Shown: one piece after another, positions 26,692-33,819 of the stretch
How positions within the stretch are numbered: position 1 is the stretch's first letter
Layout of the letters: the number at the start of each line of letters is the position of its first letter
NCBI GenBank assembly: GCA_016714895.1
Contig: JADKBV010000007.1
Span: 140,409 to 204,408 of the forward strand
DNA: 64,000 bases
Reading direction: 5' to 3'
Origin: Saprospiraceae bacterium
GTDB lineage: Bacteria > Bacteroidota > Bacteroidia > Chitinophagales > Saprospiraceae
Made by a program: the position numbers and the translations under genes
The notes under the pieces: generated by a model
What the model was told of the DNA's origin: nothing
What the model saw: the letters and a program-made list of their open reading frames with translations, nothing else
Databases searched by the model: none

Positions 26692-26757
26692 TTGTAACGT
26701 CCAAGTGTAGGCGGAGTGCCGACGGTAGGAGGCATTCTATCCTACACAATGTTATAC
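26692..26757. repeat. short attC-like element 3 (66 bp)
   Basis: Edges TGTAAC (26693-26698) and GTTATA (26751-26756) flank arms GTGTAGG (26705-26711) and CCTACAC (26741-26747). A second internal pairing, GGAGTGCC with GGCATTCTATCC, extends the hairpin. Size, outer and inner inverted repeats and unpaired spacers match the classical integron attC layout closely. It lies 8 bp after the stop of the GHKL-nuclease gene. Confidence 0.8.
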
Positions 26758-26764
26758 ATAGGCT

Positions 26765-28723
26765 TTAATTGAATTCTTCTGGTAAATACTCCTTATATTT
26801 TGTTTTTAAATAATCCAATCCTTGTTCGTTATCTTTTAAGTTTAAATTTAATTTATCCCTAATAAATTCGTGTCTAGTTCTCGCTTCTGATAGTATATGA
26901 CCCCAAGGCAAAACATATACGTCAAAGTTTTCTCCTTCCGAAACGTGTCCATATTTTCTATTTTTTTGATTTAGTAAGGGTTCAATTTCAGGTTTGATAT
27001 CTTTAGTTATTAATAGAAACTTCCACTTAGTTTTGTCCTTTGGAAATCTAGGGTCATTGGAAACTTTTGTTGCATAGGATTCTATTTGGCTTTTTTCAGT
27101 AAACCCTGCGTCTTTATCAGGTTTTTTAAGTTCAATTATTAAATTTTCCTTTCCTGCACTTCCCATACTAAATTGTTGCCATAGACAAACATCGGGTATT
27201 GTTCTTAGTTCAGAGTTATCATCTGAACTAATCACTTCTTCAAAATCTTCTCTACCTATTGAATCTTTAAGATAGGCTTTTAACACATTTTTTAAAGTCA
27301 CATCGTCAGCTCCGTAAGTATATTTATCTCCAAAAATCCAAGTTTCGTTCACTATAATTTTGTGAAGGTGCTTTCGCTCTTTAACTTGTTTATTTAGTTC
27401 CTTATCATAAATAAGTTGCTCAATACCATTAAGAAGATTAAGACGGTTTTTAATTTCCGTCATCGCATCTATTATATTTGATAAAGAAGTTTCATCTAAA
27501 ATATCAAAGAGGTCTTTTCTCTTATCTTCGGGTAATTCTATAACTTCAGTTAATATCCGCTGAAGTGAGCTCGTGTCATTTTCAAGTGATTCCTTAATTA
27601 ATGAGAGCGTTAATTTTTTACTTTTATCATCTTGAGATTCAAAATCAGGAAGATATTCATTCACTTGCAGTGCCACAATATCAAAAACTTGCCTTTTGCT
27701 TTCTTCAATCAAAGTATCAGCTTTGTCCTTATAAGGATAAAGACCTTTTGCCTTTAATTCACTAATAAATTTTCCTGAATATTGATGTAATCTCTTTCTT
27801 ACATAATCTCTTGCTATTTTTTTAGAATCTTTTAGGGCTGAATTTAAAATTTCGTCAAATCCTTCTAACGCAAGTCTATTTTCTCGGTGTAATTTTTCTA
27901 TGTAATTTGATTGTATGAAGATTGAAATTGGCAATGTTGAACGAATCCCTAGATTGGTTTCTTGATAAGGTATTCCTTTTGTATTACATAGATAGGTTTG
28001 TTTTTTAATGTCGAAACTCCACTCAATGACTTTAATTGTAAAACGATAATCCACTTCACCTTCCTTAATTAGGATATCTTGTTCTTCGCTATGTTTGATA
28101 AGAGAGGAGAACTCCAATTTGTTACCATTGAACAATATTGTGAAATCTGGATAATTTATCCAGTATGAAGCAAATTTTTGTTCAAGTTCCTTCCTTGAAC
28201 TAATATCAGTTGCTTGTATAGCATTTTCTTGATTTATATTTTCAATCTTTACTTGAAAACCAGTTGCATAATTACCTTTTGGTAGAGTTTTTAAATCACT
28301 AAAATCAGAATAGGACAAATGGTTTCTGTCTAAGGTTATTGTATATTCTTTATAAGCTTCACCATTCTTAAATAGACTAGTAAATTGTACTAAATCCCCT
28401 AAGGCAAGTGATTTATAACGGCCTTTCCCTTCTTTACCGTGGTAATGTCTTCCATTTTGACTGATACGATTATTTTTCTTTTCAGAGCCACCTAGTTTTC
28501 CAAAAACATCTTGAGCTTTTTGGTAATTTAATCCGTGTCCATTGTCTTTGATAATTATTTGATTTATGCCACCCAATTTTGTGAGTTCATAATCAATATT
28601 TATTTCTGAAGCATCAGCATCTAAGGCATTCCAGATTAATTCTGAAATAGCAGTTTTGCCATTTGCTCTTGTTAAAGAATCAATGTGGTCAATTTCAACT
28701 CCTATGTCAATTTGTTTTGCCAT
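26765..28723 (-). CDS. GHKL ATPase with C-terminal PD-(D/E)xK nuclease-like domain (candidate defence protein)
   Basis: 652 residues. The N-terminal quarter is a GHKL (HSP90/MutL/histidine-kinase-like) ATPase: N box SELIWNALDADA, G1 box IKDNGHGLNY, and a Gly-rich lid GKEGKGRYKSLALGD. A long helical middle follows (about 300-480). Near residues 505-535, IPDVCLWQQF, then ENLIIELKKP, gives the D-...-ExK pattern of a PD-(D/E)xK nuclease, as in type II restriction enzymes. ATPase plus nuclease on one chain is frequent among phage-defence proteins. The gene is alone in a cassette bounded by two short attC-like elements. Defence is inferred; I do not know a named system with this exact layout. Confidence 0.75.
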   Translation of the reverse strand: MAKQIDIGVEIDHIDSLTRANGKTAISELIWNALDADASEINIDYELTKLGGINQIIIKDNGHGLNYQKAQDVFGKLGGSEKKNNRISQNGRHYHGKEGKGRYKSLALGDLVQFTSLFKNGEAYKEYTITLDRNHLSYSDFSDLKTLPKGNYATGFQVKIENINQENAIQATDISSRKELEQKFASYWINYPDFTILFNGNKLEFSSLIKHSEEQDILIKEGEVDYRFTIKVIEWSFDIKKQTYLCNTKGIPYQETNLGIRSTLPISIFIQSNYIEKLHRENRLALEGFDEILNSALKDSKKIARDYVRKRLHQYSGKFISELKAKGLYPYKDKADTLIEESKRQVFDIVALQVNEYLPDFESQDDKSKKLTLSLIKESLENDTSSLQRILTEVIELPEDKRKDLFDILDETSLSNIIDAMTEIKNRLNLLNGIEQLIYDKELNKQVKERKHLHKIIVNETWIFGDKYTYGADDVTLKNVLKAYLKDSIGREDFEEVISSDDNSELRTIPDVCLWQQFSMGSAGKENLIIELKKPDKDAGFTEKSQIESYATKVSNDPRFPKDKTKWKFLLITKDIKPEIEPLLNQKNRKYGHVSEGENFDVYVLPWGHILSEARTRHEFIRDKLNLNLKDNEQGLDYLKTKYKEYLPEEFN

Positions 28724-28742
28724 TGTTTGTTTTTAGCTTATG

Positions 28743-28806
28743 TATAACGGTTGGTACACCTGCTGTACGACCGATAGGAAGTATGGTCATGGTGTACATT
28801 GTTAGC
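28743..28806. repeat. short attC-like element 1 (64 bp, recombinase-proximal)
   Basis: Edges TATAAC (28743-28748) and GTTAGC (28801-28806). Inner arms TTGGTACACC and GGTGTACA pair perfectly apart from one extra G in the lower arm, and a 30-nt centre separates them. In length and layout this is the closest of all the elements to a textbook attC site. The TAA stop of the upstream gene (28802-28804) is inside the edge. Confidence 0.82.
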
Positions 28807-29983
28807 ATTCGTTTGTTTCATAATATTTGTGTTCACATACTTCAATACTATTGAATGTGACAGCATCATTTTCATTTCTGTGAATAATTATTCGTTTTGT
28901 CCAATTATTAAATCCGTCAGATTCCAAATATTTATAGGAAATATTATAAATTAATACATTCTTTTCTCTTATTCGAAGTTGATGAACTAATCTATCTTTA
29001 TTATCATATTTAAAGTCGGTATTGTACAAAATAGACTCATAGTAATTATAAGATTCTTTTATTGTCTTATCTTGATGTACTACTCTAATTCCTTTTTGAG
29101 CTTCTCTTTTTCCTGCATCTAGAACTATAAATTCAAATTGGTCGTCTTTGATATGCTTGTATGATGTAGTTCTTTGAATGCTTCCGTCTTCACCACTATA
29201 CATTATTTCTGTACAAATAGATTTCCCATCATTCTCAAATTTTATTATTAGACCTATTTCGTCTTCATTGAAGATTTGAATACTTTCAATCTTTCCGTTT
29301 TTATCAATGAAAATAATTTTGCTTGAACTCAATTTCTCGCCAAGTTCTGGTTGTTCTAAAGTGCCACTGTTTGAGTACGATTGGATGAATATTTCTTTAA
29401 CATTACCTTTATAATTGTATTCAGTTTTATTATTGTAAATTTTTGATGCTGTAAAGGAATTCATTTGCTGACTTTCAACTACAACGGGTTCTACTTTTGC
29501 TTTATTAAATGTATACATAACTGCCTTTTCTTCTGGTTCGATATCCCAAAATCTTTTTCCAATTACTTTTTCTATTTGGTTCCAAATAATTTCAGAAGTG
29601 TCTTCTGATTTTACTTCAACTTCAAGCTTTTCACCTTCATCTATCATTCGTTCGTCATTTATTTCCATTATTGACCTTTTCTCAATTCCTTTTTCGCAAT
29701 AATTTATGTTAAAAACCATTGAAGTTTCGGAAAGAGCGAAAGATAAACTGTTATCATTTTTTAATGGGAAGGAATCTCTACACATATCCATACCAATAAA
29801 CATTAAAGTTCCATTTTCAGTAAAATAAACATTACAAATTCCATCTTCCATCCAGTTTGACGAAGCTGTTTCAAAGTCAATTTCTGATTGTTTTTCAAGA
29901 TTCCAGCCCAATTCCTTTTGTAATTGGTCAAAATCATTTTCGTAATTTTTGTTTATTGCTAAACCCGAAATATTAAATCCCAT
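28802..29983 (-). CDS. uncharacterised protein of the first cassette
   Basis: 393 residues, no family recognised. There is no signal peptide or membrane segment. The N-terminal 165 residues contain an acidic domain (FGMDMCRDSF-like segment MFIGMDMCRDSFPL, then KVIGKRFWDIEPEEK). After a short linker near residue 175, the C-terminal 200 residues are beta-rich and repetitive (YKHIKDDQFEFIVLD, FKYDNKDRLVHQLRI), somewhat like YD-repeat or MORN-like strands. The first-cassette position next to the recombinase suggests a recent acquisition under the integron model. Its stop codon overlaps element 1. Confidence 0.6.
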   Translation of the reverse strand: MGFNISGLAINKNYENDFDQLQKELGWNLEKQSEIDFETASSNWMEDGICNVYFTENGTLMFIGMDMCRDSFPLKNDNSLSFALSETSMVFNINYCEKGIEKRSIMEINDERMIDEGEKLEVEVKSEDTSEIIWNQIEKVIGKRFWDIEPEEKAVMYTFNKAKVEPVVVESQQMNSFTASKIYNNKTEYNYKGNVKEIFIQSYSNSGTLEQPELGEKLSSSKIIFIDKNGKIESIQIFNEDEIGLIIKFENDGKSICTEIMYSGEDGSIQRTTSYKHIKDDQFEFIVLDAGKREAQKGIRVVHQDKTIKESYNYYESILYNTDFKYDNKDRLVHQLRIREKNVLIYNISYKYLESDGFNNWTKRIIIHRNENDAVTFNSIEVCEHKYYETNEC

Positions 29984-30100
29984 GCTATTTTTATTTCTTT
30001 AGTTCTGTTTTTAATGAATGCAAACTTACTTATTTGTACAACAAACCTACGATACACTTGCGGTTTTTCCAAACTTTTTTATAAAAAGAATCAGAACCCA
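29984..30100. other. junction between recombinase gene and first cassette
   Basis: 117 bp between the stop of the recombinase gene and the start of the first cassette gene. In an integron this is where the attI site and cassette promoter would be. I see an AT-rich stretch and no copy of the TAAC/GTTA inverted-repeat structure. A single attI-like core cannot be excluded by eye. Confidence 0.35.
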
Positions 30101-31786
30101 TTATTTTTCTCTCAATCTATCTAATGGACTGACCACATTTTCTATACTTGCCGTGGTCACATGCGTATAAATCATAGTAGTTTTTATATCTTTATGACCA
30201 AGTAGTTCTTTTATATATGGTAACTGCGTTCCTACATCGAGCAGGTGAGTCGCATAGGAATGTCGAAGCATGTGAGGTGTTACCTTTATCGGTACGCCCG
30301 CTTTTTTAGCACTTTGACTTACGACTTGCTGCACACTACGTTCACTATATTGACTCTTCTGATCTTGACCTTCGAATAGCCAGTATTGCGGCTTATACGT
30401 ATGGATATATAGCTGCATTAAAGATTTAAACTCCTGACTCATAGGTATATATCGATCTTTATTTCCTTTGCCTTTATGTACAAAAATCTGATTTCTGTCC
30501 CAAAGTAGATCGTAAAGCCTGATATTTAATACCTCATTGAGCCTGAAACCATGTCCGTATAATGCATATAGCAGAGCGATATGTTTTATATTTTCTGTTG
30601 CTCTGAGTGTGGCGTCTACCTGTTGTACACTCAGTACTTTGGGTAGATAATGCCCTGTTCTGGGCCTTTTGATACGTTCTATTTTTAGTTGTGGTAGGTA
30701 TATGACTTTTTCGTAATAAAATTTAATAGCATTGATATAACTATTGATGAGGCTTTCAGAAGCTTTTTTACCACTTATTTCACACAAATAAGAATTGATA
30801 ACTGCTTCATTGACTTCATTACATTGTTTAGGATACAGGTAAGAAACATATTGTGCAAATTTAGAAAAATACTCTCTAATGGTAGAGATACTGTATCGCT
30901 GTGTGATGAGCGTATCGATGTATGGAATGCATGCATAGCGTATGTTCTCATCACTTTTAGATACCAGATAGGTTTTTAACTCGGGGTATGTCGGCTTTTT
31001 GGATTTGACATGATTCAGTTTGATACGATTGATCACTTTGGTGCCTTTGCTGGTATAATGGTCTGTAATGCGCGTGATGATCTTAACATCACCAGGTATC
31101 AGCCATATTTTTTTTTCGCCATGGTATTTCCTCTCTGGTATATGTTTAACAAAATCTACATCTATACAATGACCAGTCAGTTGAATGACTACTTTGTCTG
31201 GAAATTCGGGGCTACTATACAATGAGCAAATAGGAGGATTTGATAGCAGTGCGATTTGATTTACCCAGATGTCTTGTTGCTGTTTTGAAATGATGTTCAG
31301 GTCTGCTGCTAACATCTGCAGAGATGTTGTTGTGGCAGGAATCACCCAATTTTTGTATCTATCATTCCAGTATGTGTTTGGGATAGATTTTAAAATTGGA
31401 ATTTGATATAAGTCTATCCCTCGTAAATAAAAAAACGGGTGATGATATCTGATAGAAATCGTATTGTTTGCAGCCTGCTTGGTACAATCCGGAGGCATTA
31501 CAACTAGGTTTGTGTCGGTATGGTCACTTATAGGCTTTGTACTGCCAGTGGTTCCGAAATTTTCTATCTGATAAGGTGTTCTCAAAGCTGTAAATGCCGC
31601 CCAATCTTCTTTAGTATAGGGTAGATACCACGATCGCAGGGTCTTGCTGTAACGAAGTGTTGGTATAGTTTTGAGTGTATTTAGTATGGTGTTATCGTAA
31701 GCGAATGAACAAATAATCACCGTCTTTCCGTAATGGGTGCCTTTGGATACATGGATTATTGAAGTGTTATTTGTATTAGATTCCAT
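30101..31786 (-). CDS. tyrosine recombinase with three HARP-like N-terminal repeats
   Basis: 561 residues. The C-terminal half is a tyrosine recombinase: a SAM-like core-binding domain (about 285-365), then the catalytic set Arg (YGHGFRLNEVLN), Lys (HKGKGNKDRYIP), H-x-x-R (TPHMLRHSYATHLL), His (LLGHKD) and Tyr (TTMIYTHV), ending in VVSPLDRL. The spacing between Lys and H-x-x-R leaves no room for the additional domain of IntI integrases, so it is XerC/D-like. The N-terminal half has three repeats ending in similar motifs: IPTLRYSKTLRSWYLP, IPNTYWNDRYKNWVIP and IPERKYHGEKKIWLIP. These resemble HARP domains, which bind forked or single-stranded DNA. It is adjacent to and codirectional with the cassette array and is the best candidate for its mobiliser. 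Confidence 0.85.
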   Translation of the reverse strand: MESNTNNTSIIHVSKGTHYGKTVIICSFAYDNTILNTLKTIPTLRYSKTLRSWYLPYTKEDWAAFTALRTPYQIENFGTTGSTKPISDHTDTNLVVMPPDCTKQAANNTISIRYHHPFFYLRGIDLYQIPILKSIPNTYWNDRYKNWVIPATTTSLQMLAADLNIISKQQQDIWVNQIALLSNPPICSLYSSPEFPDKVVIQLTGHCIDVDFVKHIPERKYHGEKKIWLIPGDVKIITRITDHYTSKGTKVINRIKLNHVKSKKPTYPELKTYLVSKSDENIRYACIPYIDTLITQRYSISTIREYFSKFAQYVSYLYPKQCNEVNEAVINSYLCEISGKKASESLINSYINAIKFYYEKVIYLPQLKIERIKRPRTGHYLPKVLSVQQVDATLRATENIKHIALLYALYGHGFRLNEVLNIRLYDLLWDRNQIFVHKGKGNKDRYIPMSQEFKSLMQLYIHTYKPQYWLFEGQDQKSQYSERSVQQVVSQSAKKAGVPIKVTPHMLRHSYATHLLDVGTQLPYIKELLGHKDIKTTMIYTHVTTASIENVVSPLDRLREK

Positions 31787-31809
31787 AATGATAAAATTAA
31801 AATTAGGGA

Positions 31810-31817
31810 CAAATATA
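31810..31817 (-). promoter_or_regulatory. putative -7 box of the recombinase gene
   Basis: The minus strand reads TATATTTG here, an exact match to the Bacteroidota TAnnTTTG box, 24 bp before the ATG at 31786. A TTTA sequence lies about 20 bp further upstream at the -33 position. The palindrome at 31879-31904 lies just beyond it, in a position suited to control. Confidence 0.5.
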
Positions 31818-31867
31818 CTATCAGTAATGTAATCTTAAAGCATTGAAAAACAGATTTATACGTTTAA

Positions 31868-31904
31868 TAACGGTTGTTAACGGTTAAAAACGTTTTTAAC
31901 CGTT
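31868..31904. repeat. 26-bp perfect palindrome with three AACGGTT half-sites upstream of the recombinase
   Basis: The segment 31879-31904 is a perfect 26-bp palindrome (AACGGTTAAAAAC and its complement). A further direct copy of AACGGTT begins at 31869, exactly 10 bp before the copy at 31879, and the inverted copy is at 31898-31904. The sequence ATAACGGTTG at 31867-31876 is identical to the edge of element 1 at 28744-28753. It lies between the divergent recombinase and zinc-ribbon genes. It could be an operator, a recombinase-binding site, or an attI-like site. Confidence 0.7.
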
Positions 31905-31984
31905 GCTGACAATTTTTACATAAAAATTTATACTTTTACACCCTAATTTCAAATCCTTTTTCACCAATTTAAATCATTACTGAC

Positions 31985-32365
31985 ATGGATATACGAAAAT
32001 GCAAAATGTGTAAATCCGATATCATTGGCCGTCGGGACAAAATATTCTGTAGTACCAGGTGCAAGTCAGACTACCACGAAAAACTTACTAAAGTAACCCT
32101 CAAGGCATCGGACCGAATCGACAAAATACTCCATCGAAACCGGTCCATATTACTGGAACTCATGGGTAAAAATGGATTGCACAAAAAAATGCCTAAAATA
32201 GAACTCGATAAAAAAAAGTTTAATTGGACGTATATCACCCACTATCATATCAATAGCCAGGGTAAAGAAGTGCGTTATCTCTATGACTTTTCATACATTA
32301 TTTTTTCTGATCAGGAAGTACTGATCAAAAGGGTTCGGAGGCCGGATCACGGTCAGGAAGATTGA
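31985..32365 (+). CDS. small zinc-ribbon protein, unknown function
   Basis: 126 residues. The N-terminus has a four-Cys zinc-ribbon pattern (CKMCKSD, then FCSTRCKSDYHEK), like the tails of some DNA-associated proteins. A basic helix follows (LKASDRIDKILHRNRSILL) and then a C-terminal domain ending in RVRRPDHG. The basic charge and the zinc ribbon suggest nucleic-acid binding. It is divergent from the recombinase gene across 198 bp that contain the palindrome, so shared control is possible. A role as partner of the recombinase is only a guess; similar small proteins occur widely in Bacteroidota. Confidence 0.65.
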   Translation: MDIRKCKMCKSDIIGRRDKIFCSTRCKSDYHEKLTKVTLKASDRIDKILHRNRSILLELMGKNGLHKKMPKIELDKKKFNWTYITHYHINSQGKEVRYLYDFSYIIFSDQEVLIKRVRRPDHGQED

Positions 32366-33115
32366 TGTTTTTTGAATGGCATCTCTATATCATGAACAAA
32401 ATGTTTCCGTAGGCACCTGTAAAATGTCCTTTGTTTTTCCTTTCGGATTGCACTTTTTTTTAATGGCTTCGCCCACAATAAGTCGCACATACTTATTGAC
32501 TATAACATTATAATATCTACGTGACTTAAGTCAATTCCAGAACATTAACAAATATTTTAACGCCCTATGGAAAAATACAAAATATCATTCCGAACACCTG
32601 ACAACGCCACTCTATAGTCTAACAAATATACGATTTTCATTATAACTATTTAATAAATTACATCAATTTTCTTCAGAAAATATCTTCTAAAGTCACTATT
32701 TATGACTTTATAGCCAAAATTACTACCCGGATAAGTTGTTTATATTGTTTTGTATGACAGTTCAATTTTTTACAATGTAATTGTTAACTTGCGTAAAAAT
32801 AGGACAACTTAGAATTTATCATTTTAATTTGTTAAATAAAAAGTTGCAGGTTTACAGGAAGCCGGAAAATAAAGGCTATCTGAGAGAATGTCTGTTGTTG
32901 TTTACGTTAATTTCTACCATTTGTCCTCTTATTTCCATTTTTAAGTTTTTCCATTTTTTTTAATGATGACAACTTGTGAAAATGCACCACAAATATAAAT
33001 CAACTTTTGGGTTTTTTTCAGTCATACACCTCAATCCCTTTCTCAAAAAAATACAATAAAAAACCCGGAGTTTAGAAAATGTCTATTCGCATGAGGATGT
33101 CCACTAAACCTATCC
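32366..33115. other. 750-bp intergenic region without a supported gene
   Basis: AT-rich, with no frame that looks like protein; a 60-codon frame at 32781-32963 has no start context or recognisable content. Some short local inverted repeats are present (around AGTCACTATTTATGACT, 32691-32707). It separates the recombinase locus from the icmF region and may be the boundary of the accessory segment. Confidence 0.4.
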
Positions 33116-33496
33116 TTAAACCAACTGATCTGCCAACCTATCGATCATCATCTTGGTGATACGTCTTCGGTATTCAGACTCGTGTGTAAAATACTGACTG
33201 ACTTCTTCGGCTGTCATTAGGCCCAAAACGATTCCAATGAGAACATTCCTAAAACCAAGGTCCTTCTGCACTATATTCGTAACATATTCTTTTCTTCCTG
33301 TGAGATTCATCTTGGTAAAGTCTACCTCTCTTTTTTTGAGCTGGCAGACAAAAAGGTGGACTAAAACTTCGTTTTGGAACTTTAGGATTGGTCTCAAAAC
33401 TTCATTTTGGAATAATTCGATGTCTGATGTATCTCCATTATTTACCAATTGTGGTATATCCGGCCTAAGAGACTTTATTACATTTGATCTATTCAT
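33116..33496 (-). CDS. conserved small protein of unknown function near icmF
   Basis: 126 residues, alpha-helical by composition. SNVIKSLRPDIPQLVNNGD, LRPILKFQNEVLVHLFVC, GFRNVLIGIVLGLMTAEE and RRRITKMMIDRLADQLV are visible segments. To my memory proteins like this occur in Bacteroidota and are sometimes labelled glyoxalase without support; I see no VOC motif. The open frame reaches 33544, but I prefer ATG 33496 because the conserved sequence begins there. It is divergent from icmF. Confidence 0.6.
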   Translation of the reverse strand: MNRSNVIKSLRPDIPQLVNNGDTSDIELFQNEVLRPILKFQNEVLVHLFVCQLKKREVDFTKMNLTGRKEYVTNIVQKDLGFRNVLIGIVLGLMTAEEVSQYFTHESEYRRRITKMMIDRLADQLV

Positions 33497-33752
33497 AACT
33501 ACCCGAACAATGAATGTCTGTTTTCGTTCAAATACATATTGCATAATGATTAACGAGCTCTTTAGTTACGATCTATGGGTTCAACAAAGATTCCTATGCA
33601 ACCAATACTATTGGACTCAGAATTATCTAAATCAACTTTATTTTGCGATTTTTTGATTATTATGTCAATGGTATGATGTTTTTTCGGGCAAATGTTGCCG
33701 GCTCAGCTTTTTCGTCATTTTCAGACAAAAAGGGTCGTCTTCTTTCAGAACC

Positions 33753-33786
33753 CTTTCTTTTCTTATCCCGATTTTTATTACCTTTG
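33753..33786 (+). promoter_or_regulatory. putative icmF promoter
   Basis: TACCTTTG at 33779-33786 fits the Bacteroidota -7 box TAnnTTTG, and a T-rich -33 region (CCTTTCTTTT) lies about 20 bp upstream. The implied transcript start near 33793 leaves a short leader before the ATG at 33820. Confidence 0.5.
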
Positions 33787-33819
33787 CACCACAAATCTTA
33801 ATTGTAAACAACAAATCAT

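Noticed and set aside
30101..31786. Recombinase as a classical integron integrase IntI
   Set aside because: The segment between the catalytic Lys and the H-x-x-R box is too short for the IntI-specific extra domain, and the N-terminal half is unlike IntI.
32781..32963. 60-codon frame in the gap before icmF
   Set aside because: No start signal, low-complexity hydrophobic content, no neighbour relation.
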